Assembly: GCA_900554685.1 (NCBI GenBank) | Contig: USIG01000027.1 | Location: 1 to 16,637 of the forward strand | Source: an uncultured Cryptobacterium sp. | GTDB taxonomy: Bacteria; Actinomycetota; Coriobacteriia; Coriobacteriales; Eggerthellaceae | Reading direction: 5' to 3' | DNA length: 16,637 nt | Part shown: in pieces, positions 1 to 6,573 of the stretch | How positions within the stretch are numbered: the stretch's first letter is position 1 | Layout of the letters: every line of letters begins with the position of its first letter | Notes under the pieces: model-generated | Databases searched by the model: none | What the model saw: only the letters and a program-made list of their open reading frames with translations | What the model was told of the DNA's origin: nothing | Translations under genes and position numbers: made by a program

Positions 1-26
1 ATCTTCCCCCTGATCAGGGGGAAGAT
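1..26. repeat. Perfect 26-bp palindrome at the left edge
   Basis: The first 26 bases are their own reverse complement, with the centre between bases 13 and 14 (half-site ATCTTCCCCCTGA). It lies inside the partial reading frame that ends at base 170, where it encodes LPPDQGED. Because it starts exactly at base 1, it may extend beyond the window. It could be chance, a contig-end or fold-back artefact, or a real dyad. Confidence 0.6.
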
Positions 27-170
27 AAAGAAGGTGATCGTTACTGGTTTGGCCACTACAATTCTACTGAGTGGGTTGGAATTGATGCGATTACTGATGA
101 AACTCCTGGGTTTAAAGTCATTTTAGCGGAAGGCGATATGAGACTTTATGAAATAGAATCTGTTGGCTAA
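3..170 (+). CDS. C-terminal fragment of an unidentified protein
   Basis: An open frame enters from the left edge and ends with TAA at 168-170, giving 55 residues with no start inside the window. The tail reads ...YWFGHYNSTEWVGIDAI... and ends ...GDMRLYEIESVG. A final strand of the type 'GDxRLYEI' is common at the end of large polytopic membrane proteins of cell-surface glycan loci, but this is a resemblance only and no family is claimed. It converges on wzt and shares the hairpin at 197-230 as a likely terminator. The absence of in-frame stops over 165 nt and the stop just before a terminator hairpin support a real gene end. Confidence 0.5.
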   Translation, partial: LPPDQGEDKEGDRYWFGHYNSTEWVGIDAITDETPGFKVILAEGDMRLYEIESVG

Positions 171-196
171 GTGGTTATAAATAATCAGTAGGTAAT

Positions 197-230
197 AAAC
201 AGAGTCTCAACTTAAGTCGAGGCTCTGTTT
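197..230. terminator. Bidirectional intrinsic terminator
   Basis: A 12-bp stem, with one G-U pair, is formed by 197-208 and 219-230 around a 10-nt loop. The arms begin AAACAGAG and end CTCTGTTT. The plus strand continues with TTTGC and AAAATTTG; the minus strand continues with TTTATTACC. It lies between the convergent partial gene (ends 170) and wzt (ends 273), so it can serve both. The U-tracts are short. Confidence 0.65.
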
Positions 231-262
231 GCAAAATTTGTAAAACTAATAATTTGCGGTGT

Positions 263-283
263 GTTCGAATTACTAATTCGAAC
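263..283. repeat. Palindrome spanning the wzt stop codon
   Basis: GTTCGAATTA (263-272) and TAATTCGAAC (274-283) are perfect inverted repeats around a single central base. The wzt stop codon (273-275) is in the middle. The centre is too tight for a full RNA hairpin, but about 8 pairs with a small loop could form and might protect the mRNA 3' end. Function unknown. Confidence 0.55.
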
Positions 284-2099
284 CTTTAAAGGCTTTAAGC
301 ATGAGATCTTTGTCGAGTTCACTGAATTGAGTATGGTCACCAAAGAAAACAAGTTTCGATAAGGTCTTTCTTTTAGAAATAACCACATCCAAATTTCGAG
401 TAACACTATCAAGGTTTTGGGTGTCTTCTACCAATACAATGCTGTTTCGCTTTTTTGCGAGTGGTCCAGCGGCAAGAATGTCGGCGGGATTCCATATAGG
501 AACAAAAAAAGCCTCGAATTCAGTATTGGTAACATTATCGTTTTGTTCTATCCAGGAATTAATTAATTCGTTTGCATCAAAAGGGTCTTCTCCGCAAAAA
601 CGGGTGAACTTTTCGTTTCGCTGCCTGAGTGTTTCGATGCTTTTATCATCAAAAACGTCTTGCCCTCCAAGCAGCAGTATTTCATTAAAATTGCTTTTGC
701 AAAGAAGCGATTGAATGTCATCTGCGATAGTATGTGCTTGAACGCTAAATAGTAGAGGGATTTTATTACGGTAAGAGTAGGGGAGGAAACAAAGAATGTC
801 ACCAAGTCCTTCTTTGTAGGTAAGAATTGCTTTAGAGCCCCAGCCTATTTCTTTTCCTAAGTTATAAATAGCATAGGAAAGACGTTCTTCGGTTGGTTCA
901 TTAATTACATAAACGTCTGATGCAGGGCAAACGCGCTTAATATCGGTAATGACTTGAGATGAAACAAAATTTTCCCCGCCCAAAACAGTAATTTTATCTG
1001 GTTGAGTTTCGCGAAGCTTATGCTCGACTAATTCGGGCAATGATTCTGTACGGGTTAGTAAGATCGGTGCATCATCTAAGCTGGATAGAGCATTTGCCAG
1101 CATGCAAACAGCATGATTAAGCCCCGGTGCAATAATAATATGATCGAGTTCGTTTCTGGCAAGGGATTCAAGTATTTTAACGGGCGTTGAATATCGGTTT
1201 TCACCCGAAAAAGTTTCTATCAGCTCATTACGGTCTGGTGTTGGCTGCTGGAGCAAATCGAAAATCCGTTGCTCAGCTTCGGCTGACCCAAAATGACCAC
1301 CAAGCATGCGGTAAACTTGGCAAACGTCGTGTGCGTTACCGGAAATACGCTCATGACCTTTTTCGATCCAGATGGCTTTATTGCATAAACGTTCGATTTG
1401 CTCATTACTATGAGACACAATAAGTACAGTTACACCGTATTCTTTAATCAGGGTATTTATTCGTCGTTCGCATTTTTGCTGAAACATAAAGTCGCCAACA
1501 GACAGAACTTCGTCCACAATGAGAATCTCAGGAACAATTACCGTTGCAATTGCGAAGGCTATACGGGCAACCATACCCGATGAATAATTCTTTAAAGGCA
1601 TGTCTAGAAAATTTTCAATTTCGGCAAAGTCGACGATTTCATCGAAATGTTCTTCAATGAATTTTTTTGGATAGCCTAAAAGCGCCCCATTAAGATAGAT
1701 GTTTTCTCGCGCAGTTAACTCCATGTCGAAACCAGCCCCAAGCTCAATTAAGGGAGCAATGCTTCCGTTGACGGTGCATGTTCCTTCACTTGGTTCCAAT
1801 ACACCAGCAATGATCTTTAGTAGGGTTGACTTTCCTGATCCGTTGGTACCTAAGATACCGAAAACATCACCTTTTTTTACTTCCAAAGAAATGTGATCAA
1901 GTGCACGAAACTCTTTGAATCGAAGTTCATGTCGAGCTAGGGCGATAGCATATTCCTTAAGATTGTTCATGGTTTCGCTCGCCATGTTGAATACCATAGA
2001 TACATCGTCAACCTTAATCATGGTTTCAGCGGATGTAACAAAGTCTTCTTCGGATAGTGATGCTTCTCCTAAAAATGAAGTATTAACTATTTCAGGCAT
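273..2099 (-). CDS. wzt: Polysaccharide ABC exporter ATPase with C-terminal CWB2 repeats
   Basis: This is the nucleotide-binding subunit of a Wzm/Wzt-type exporter (608 aa). Residues ~27-265 form the ATPase: Walker A GTNGSGKST (84-92), signature YSSGM (172-176), Walker B ILIVDE (192-197) and H-loop His230. A plain Wzt or Rv3781-like ATPase would end near 265. Here residues ~297-600 carry three repeats of the cell-wall-binding repeat 2 type: 'GENRYSTP'...'APILLT'...'ITVLGG' (297-390), then ...'IPLLFS'...'EILLLGG' (~395-490), then a more degenerate third (~497-600). In clostridial proteins, triple CWB2 modules bind an anionic wall polymer outside the cell. No hydrophobic segment separates ATPase and repeats, so the module should be cytosolic and may act as the substrate-recognition domain, as C-terminal domains do in some other Wzt proteins. 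The start has AGGTGA six bases upstream, overlapping the wzm stop; a later Met27 lacks such a site. The gap to wzm is 10 bp, so the two are translated from one mRNA. Confidence 0.9.
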   Translation of the reverse strand: MPEIVNTSFLGEASLSEEDFVTSAETMIKVDDVSMVFNMASETMNNLKEYAIALARHELRFKEFRALDHISLEVKKGDVFGILGTNGSGKSTLLKIIAGVLEPSEGTCTVNGSIAPLIELGAGFDMELTARENIYLNGALLGYPKKFIEEHFDEIVDFAEIENFLDMPLKNYSSGMVARIAFAIATVIVPEILIVDEVLSVGDFMFQQKCERRINTLIKEYGVTVLIVSHSNEQIERLCNKAIWIEKGHERISGNAHDVCQVYRMLGGHFGSAEAEQRIFDLLQQPTPDRNELIETFSGENRYSTPVKILESLARNELDHIIIAPGLNHAVCMLANALSSLDDAPILLTRTESLPELVEHKLRETQPDKITVLGGENFVSSQVITDIKRVCPASDVYVINEPTEERLSYAIYNLGKEIGWGSKAILTYKEGLGDILCFLPYSYRNKIPLLFSVQAHTIADDIQSLLCKSNFNEILLLGGQDVFDDKSIETLRQRNEKFTRFCGEDPFDANELINSWIEQNDNVTNTEFEAFFVPIWNPADILAAGPLAKKRNSIVLVEDTQNLDSVTRNLDVVISKRKTLSKLVFFGDHTQFSELDKDLMLKAFKGSN

Positions 2100-2109
2100 A
2101 TCTGTTCAC

Positions 2110-2889
2110 CTACACGTAGAGGATAAATTTCTTTTCAAGTTTGCGGAAAACAACATAACCAATTACGAGCATAATCAAGCCCATTCCAAAGCATAAAAGA
2201 TTAAGTTCCAAACTAGGAGTTACGTTCCATAATGCGATATCGCGCATGTAGGTAACGTAATGATACATCGGGTTGAAATTCATTATGGTCATCATCCAGT
2301 CGGGAAGGATGCTTACAGGATAAAAAAGTGGGGTGGCATAGGTCCAAGCGGTAATTACTACACCCCATAGGTGCCCGATATCACGGAAGAAGACCACCAG
2401 CGCCGATAAAAGAAAGCCTAGGCCGGCGCTAAACATTAAAAGATAGAAAAGCAGTAGCGGAAGGAAAAGCAAGTTAGCGGTGGGCATAACTTGGAAAAAG
2501 ATCATTACCGCTGCAACAGCAATAAGAGACAAAACATAATTCACTAGTTGGAAGAGTACTTTTTCTAAGGGAAAAAGAATCTTTTCAATGCGTATTTTCT
2601 TAATAAGAGCAGACGAATCAATTATGGAATTCATCGCCGTTGTGGTTGAGTCCGACATCAGGGTGAACAGCGTACTTCCTAAAATAAGATAAAGAGGGAA
2701 GTTTTCAATATCGAAGCGGAAGAACGTGCTAAATACCGCAGATAAAACAATCATCATCAATAGCGGATTTAAGACAGACCAAAGAACACCCAGTACACTT
2801 CGGCGATATTTTAATTTAAAGTCTTTTGAGACTAATGATGACAAAATAAACCAGTTGCGTTTTAGCTCTGATTTTTGGTTGGTTGCCAC
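2110..2889 (-). CDS. wzm: Polysaccharide ABC exporter permease
   Basis: This is the membrane subunit of an ABC-2 polysaccharide exporter (259 aa, the family's usual size) that moves lipid-linked glycan across the cytoplasmic membrane. The N-terminus has the amphipathic 'KDFKLKYRRSVLG' segment typical of Wzm/TagG proteins. Six hydrophobic segments follow at about 32-54, 63-85, 112-134, 139-170, 172-190 and 228-248. The conserved stretch 'TPLFYPVSILPDW' then 'NPMYHYVTYMRDI' lies at ~186-217. The start codon is GTG, with GGAGGT (2896-2901) six bases upstream. It is the first gene of a two-gene minus-strand operon with wzt. It could also be called TagG-like; the galactosyltransferases nearby favour a galactan-type substrate, which is inference. 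Confidence 0.9.
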   Translation of the reverse strand: MATNQKSELKRNWFILSSLVSKDFKLKYRRSVLGVLWSVLNPLLMMIVLSAVFSTFFRFDIENFPLYLILGSTLFTLMSDSTTTAMNSIIDSSALIKKIRIEKILFPLEKVLFQLVNYVLSLIAVAAVMIFFQVMPTANLLFLPLLLFYLLMFSAGLGFLLSALVVFFRDIGHLWGVVITAWTYATPLFYPVSILPDWMMTIMNFNPMYHYVTYMRDIALWNVTPSLELNLLCFGMGLIMLVIGYVVFRKLEKKFILYV

Positions 2890-2901
2890 GCGGAAACCTC
2901 C

Positions 2902-3322
2902 AATTATAAATACGCTGCAAACAACATGTTATGCAGTGGTTAATGGTACGTAAACTATACTATTTTATCGCACGCGAAAAGATAAATAATCAAGTTGTTA
3001 AGTAAGCATATGGGCTACATGTTTTCAAAAGATAAATTAGCTTAGGATCTCATACTTTCCATATAAAGCATGACGATTAGGGGATATCAAAAGGGATAAT
3101 CTGCGGTTTACAAAAAGACTTTTAGTCTTTTCTGGGATTGATCATGATGGTTTCAAAGAAATAAATTAGAAGGAGCCACAAAACTTTCTTTAATAGGTAA
3201 GATAGCCAGGTATACATTTTGCGTACTGCATAGAAGGATCCACAACACGGAAAACAGGGGGTTTCATTCCGGTCTCGTTTCTCGAGATCTGGAATCAGCG
3301 ACTCTTGGGAAACGGTGCATTG
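2902..3322. other. Divergent intergenic region wzm / galactofuranosyltransferase
   Basis: About 420 bp without a convincing gene. It must hold the wzm-wzt promoter (minus) and that of the glycosyltransferase (plus). I see no pair of hexamers good enough to call. A small hairpin (AAAAGAC/GTCTTTT, 3113-3131) lies in it. The frame of the downstream glycosyltransferase stays open back to 3206 but offers no ATG, GTG or TTG before 3305. No JUMPStart-like element was recognised. Confidence 0.5.
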
Positions 3323-5194
3323 ATGATTAAGCATAAACTGTCAAATCTTATTTTGAAAATCGAAGATCATATGACGGATTATCCTGAGGTGTATTATCGG
3401 GAAGATTTACTTGCGGGTGGTTCTGCCTGCTTCGATGAAGATAAAAATGCACTTGCGTTGAGTGGAAAGATAGATTTCCTTACTTATTTCAATTGTTGCT
3501 CAGTTGCAAAATGGCAAAGGTACGCAAATATTCAGAAAGTAATGCTTCATTTGGAGCTTTCGGGTGACGTTGTAACAATACAGTTTAATGGGATGTCTCA
3601 CAAAGATGCGCAGCCTGTTGTTTTGGCAGAAGGCCAACGCCTAATCGGGGGTACTGAACAAGGGAATGGAAAGATCGTTTACGAGATTGAAGTACCGGCG
3701 ATCAATAAGGATATTGTTGGCTTTGTACTACAGGTGCGTGGTACTGCCTACCTTCATGATGCATTCTATTTCACGGAAGTGGAAGAAAGCGATATTAACC
3801 CCGTTAAACTGGCTCTTTCTACGACAACGTTCAAAAAAGAAGAATATATTGTTCCTAATATCGATTTGGTAAAACGCGAAGTGCTTGGCTCTTCTGATTC
3901 TATAGCAGAAGCGTTTCACATGTTTGTAGTGGATAATGGCTGTACCCTAGATGCGGAAGCTTTGTCTGATGATGGGGTAACTGTTCTTCCTAACAAGAAT
4001 GTTGGTGGCGCTGGTGGATTTGCGCGAGGAATGATGGAAGCTCTTGCGAGTTCTGAGGGCTATACGCATATTCTGCTTATGGATGACGATGTCAAAATTT
4101 CCGCTGAAAGCCTAAAGCGTACTTATAATTTGCTAGCTTTGGCTAAAGGGGATTATCGCGATGCCTTTATCAATGGAGCAATGCTTGCAATAGAACAGCC
4201 AAACCTTCAGTTTGAGGATGTGTCGTTTGTAATTAAGTCTGGCGCTTATCGTCGTGTAAAAGAAGACAAGCTCTATATCGATCAGGTCAAGGATGTAGTT
4301 GAGAACGAATCAATTAATGTTGAGGTACCGAATGCTTATGGCGCTTGGTGGTATAGCTGTATCCCTCTAAAAGTAGTTCGCGAAAAGGGACTACCTTTGC
4401 CAGTGTTTGTGCGTTGTGATGATGTTGAATATGGCATGAGGACAAATCCTACTTATATGACCATGAATGGTATTTGTGTTTGGCATGAGGGATTCGAGGG
4501 CAGATTCCGTCCTTCCGTGGATTGCTATCAGTATATTCGCAACTTCATGATAATGATTGCGGTTGACGATTGCGCCTCAGAGAAAATGTTTGTAGCTCGC
4601 TGGGAGCGCAACATTCATCTTCACCTGCGCACTATGGAATACAACACAGTAGAACTGTTTTTGGATGGTATGGAGGATTACCTTAAAGGTCCCGATTATT
4701 TAGCAAGCGTTAGTGGCGAAGAGTTAATGAAGAAGAATGGTGCGAAAAATGAAAAATTAGTACCAGTTGAAACTCTTGATCAGGAAATGATCTCTTCTAT
4801 GAAACATAGCAAGCGTGCTTTTGGTGGCGAATCTCATATCGGTGAATTCTTGCGTCTGTGGCGCACATTGCCCTACGACCGCCATTTATTGCCTGATGCT
4901 TTATTGCGCGATAAGCCAGAAGCAGTTTTCTATAGCGGTTTATCTGTTTTGTCTCCTCGTACGGTAGGAACTAAAACGCTTGTTGCCTTTGATCTTGATG
5001 GAAAAAATGCTGCAGTGCGTCATATGGATCGTGATCGCTATAAGGAGCTTATGGATCGTTTTGCTCGTTTGAAGAAAGAACATGCTGATCGTGGCGCCGA
5101 AGTTCGAGCAGCATATAAAGCCGCCAAGCCCTGGTTGACCTCTTGGGACTTCTGGAATGAGTATCTTGGTACGGATTTGAAGCCAGCGGAATAG
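3323..5194 (+). CDS. GlfT2-like galactofuranosyltransferase
   Basis: This is a GT2-family glycosyltransferase (623 aa from the ATG at 3323) with the three-part layout of mycobacterial GlfT2 (Rv3808c, ~637 aa). An N-terminal beta-rich domain includes 'LTYFNCCSVAKW', followed by a GT-A domain with 'NKNVGGAGGFARGM', and a long helical C-terminus. Counting from the in-frame TTG at 3305, the metal/nucleotide-binding DDD is at 260-262, GAWWY at 346-350, the acidic pair of 'RCDDVEYG' at 372-373 and 'WHE' with His394, matching the positions of the GlfT2 DDD, catalytic Asp pair and metal-binding His. GlfT2 polymerises galactofuranose from UDP-Galf onto a lipid-linked acceptor on the cytosolic face. 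The same chemistry is likely here, though the sugar could differ. The start is uncertain: TTG 3305 and ATG 3323 both lack a strong ribosome site. It stands alone on the plus strand beside wzm-wzt; no UDP-galactopyranose mutase (glf) is in the window. Confidence 0.85.
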   Translation: MIKHKLSNLILKIEDHMTDYPEVYYREDLLAGGSACFDEDKNALALSGKIDFLTYFNCCSVAKWQRYANIQKVMLHLELSGDVVTIQFNGMSHKDAQPVVLAEGQRLIGGTEQGNGKIVYEIEVPAINKDIVGFVLQVRGTAYLHDAFYFTEVEESDINPVKLALSTTTFKKEEYIVPNIDLVKREVLGSSDSIAEAFHMFVVDNGCTLDAEALSDDGVTVLPNKNVGGAGGFARGMMEALASSEGYTHILLMDDDVKISAESLKRTYNLLALAKGDYRDAFINGAMLAIEQPNLQFEDVSFVIKSGAYRRVKEDKLYIDQVKDVVENESINVEVPNAYGAWWYSCIPLKVVREKGLPLPVFVRCDDVEYGMRTNPTYMTMNGICVWHEGFEGRFRPSVDCYQYIRNFMIMIAVDDCASEKMFVARWERNIHLHLRTMEYNTVELFLDGMEDYLKGPDYLASVSGEELMKKNGAKNEKLVPVETLDQEMISSMKHSKRAFGGESHIGEFLRLWRTLPYDRHLLPDALLRDKPEAVFYSGLSVLSPRTVGTKTLVAFDLDGKNAAVRHMDRDRYKELMDRFARLKKEHADRGAEVRAAYKAAKPWLTSWDFWNEYLGTDLKPAE

Positions 5195-5230
5195 ACAGCA
5201 GAGATTTTTACCGATGTATCGAAACAAATT

Positions 5231-5366
5231 TTGGCTGTTTGCTTAACCGGCTAATTTCTTCTGCAGAAGATCTTGAGGTATTCCGATCTAGACTATTCTT
5301 GTTTTGAACAAGTATAGAAAGACGGTCTATTTACTACTAAATAATTGTAGTAAAACGAACAGCCAA
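5231..5366. terminator. Convergent intergenic region with nested inverted repeats
   Basis: Three nested dyads lie between the two convergent glycosyltransferase genes. The outer is TTGGCTGTT (5231-5239) with AACAGCCAA (5358-5366). Inside are an 11-bp arm pair with one mismatch (5293-5317, loop TTG) and TTTACTAC/GTAGTAAA (5330-5354). None is followed by a classic long T-run, so transcription termination in both directions is plausible but not certain. Confidence 0.4.
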
Positions 5367-5393
5367 TCTGTTTTGCTGGATCATTAGTCGGTA

Positions 5394-6302
5394 TTAAATA
5401 TATTCAATTTCTGGATGAAACCTTAGTCCTTCTAGGTTGCCTTGAATAATTGTCTTCAGGCGTTTGCCTTTCTTGCTTTTTGCTTTGGTTAGGACCAAAA
5501 AAGCATGATATAGACCACGTATAAAGATATATCCGTATCCTTTGATGCCTTCGCGGCGATAGAATACTACGTCATTGCGATACGCTAACTTGTAACGACT
5601 AATCTTTTCTTCTGAATCGAGTGCGATATTGCCAACACCGTTACTCTTCGATTTGTGAGTAACAACACTTTTTCCCGCAAGGTAGCAGGGGTATTTTCGG
5701 GAAATGCGACGAGTGAACTCCCAGTCATCAGACCAGATGAAGAAGTCTTTGATGGGGAGTCCAAGCTCTTTAATAATGCGTGCAGGAATAAAAAGCGAGA
5801 CAAATGATGCCAAAGTGCAAGGCTGCAGTTCTGGAGAAAAATCGGTAATGTTTTTAGTAAGCGGATGACGCTGGGTATTCATAGTGCAAATGCTGCCATC
5901 GGTCCAACGGCAAACGCTACTCAAATAACCATACTGACCGTTTAGCTGCGCATCTGCTTTTAGAAATTCTTGTAAGGTGTCTTTGTGAGGCATGCAGTCA
6001 TCATCCATCACCCATACGTAGTCATAGCCCAGTTCTACGGCTTTTCTCATACCGTAGTTAAAGCCACCTGCACCACCAAGATTAGCTCCGGTATTGAAAT
6101 AAAGAATCTGCTCTTTGTCTGCTAGAGGTTTCAGTATTGCCGCCGTTTCATCGGTACTGGCGTTATCGACTACAAGAACATCTAGCTTTGTTTTTGATGC
6201 TTGCGGAGCATCAGCGAAGTCCTGATTTTGTAGACAGTCCAAGCATTCGAGAAGCAGGTCTTTTCTATTGTAAGTAACAACAACGGCAGCAATGGTAGGC
6301 AT
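5394..6302 (-). CDS. GlfT1-like GT2 glycosyltransferase
   Basis: A 302-aa GT-A fold glycosyltransferase, nearly the length of mycobacterial GlfT1 (Rv3782, ~304 aa). It starts with 'AAVVVTYNRKDLL' (5-17), then 'VVDNASTDET' (44-53), 'NLGGAGGF' (74-81), the metal-binding DDD (100-102), 'WSDDWEF' with the acidic pair 192-193, and 'THKS' with His216. 'NLGGAGGF' plus a late Asp pair and His is the pattern of galactofuranosyl and rhamnosyl transferases of the GlfT/WbbL type. In mycobacteria GlfT1 adds the first Galf residues to the lipid-linked linker before GlfT2 extends the chain; a similar pairing here is inference. AAGGAT sits just upstream of the ATG. It lies on the opposite strand to the GlfT2-like gene, whose end it faces across 200 bp. 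Rhamnosyltransferase is the main alternative. Confidence 0.85.
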   Translation of the reverse strand: MPTIAAVVVTYNRKDLLLECLDCLQNQDFADAPQASKTKLDVLVVDNASTDETAAILKPLADKEQILYFNTGANLGGAGGFNYGMRKAVELGYDYVWVMDDDCMPHKDTLQEFLKADAQLNGQYGYLSSVCRWTDGSICTMNTQRHPLTKNITDFSPELQPCTLASFVSLFIPARIIKELGLPIKDFFIWSDDWEFTRRISRKYPCYLAGKSVVTHKSKSNGVGNIALDSEEKISRYKLAYRNDVVFYRREGIKGYGYIFIRGLYHAFLVLTKAKSKKGKRLKTIIQGNLEGLRFHPEIEYI

Positions 6303-6506
6303 GTTTATCCTTAATAGGGTTGAATCCGATTTACTGTGTCTATGGTAAGGGATACGAAAGAGGAGCGCGAGTCAAGACCTTATTGTGGCCATCAACACCA
6401 CAGAAGATTCGGGTTTTGCTTGGCGACTGCTTCGGCAAGTCTCTTATTTGAGACAAGAGTCAAAACTGCATTGCTTGTGACCTTTTTTGAATTACGAATG
6501 CGTTTT

Positions 6507-6531
6507 CGCTATTTCCTCGGCGGAAATAGCG
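6507..6531. terminator. Strong hairpin downstream of the DUF234 ATPase gene
   Basis: CGCTATTTCC (6507-6516) and GGAAATAGCG (6522-6531) form a perfect 10-bp stem with a 5-nt loop, 43 bp past the ATPase stop on the minus strand. No good T-run follows on either strand, so it may be a weak terminator, an mRNA 3'-end stabiliser or a protein-binding dyad. The 271 bp between the ATPase and the glycosyltransferase hold no convincing gene. Confidence 0.45.
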
Positions 6532-6573
6532 GCCGTTTCTGCAATCAAATTAAGTTTCTGGTCCTTTCCGGTC

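Noticed and set aside
421..714. Plus-strand open frame inside wzt
   Set aside because: It lies antisense to the CWB2 coding region, has no family-like sequence and no ribosome site of note.
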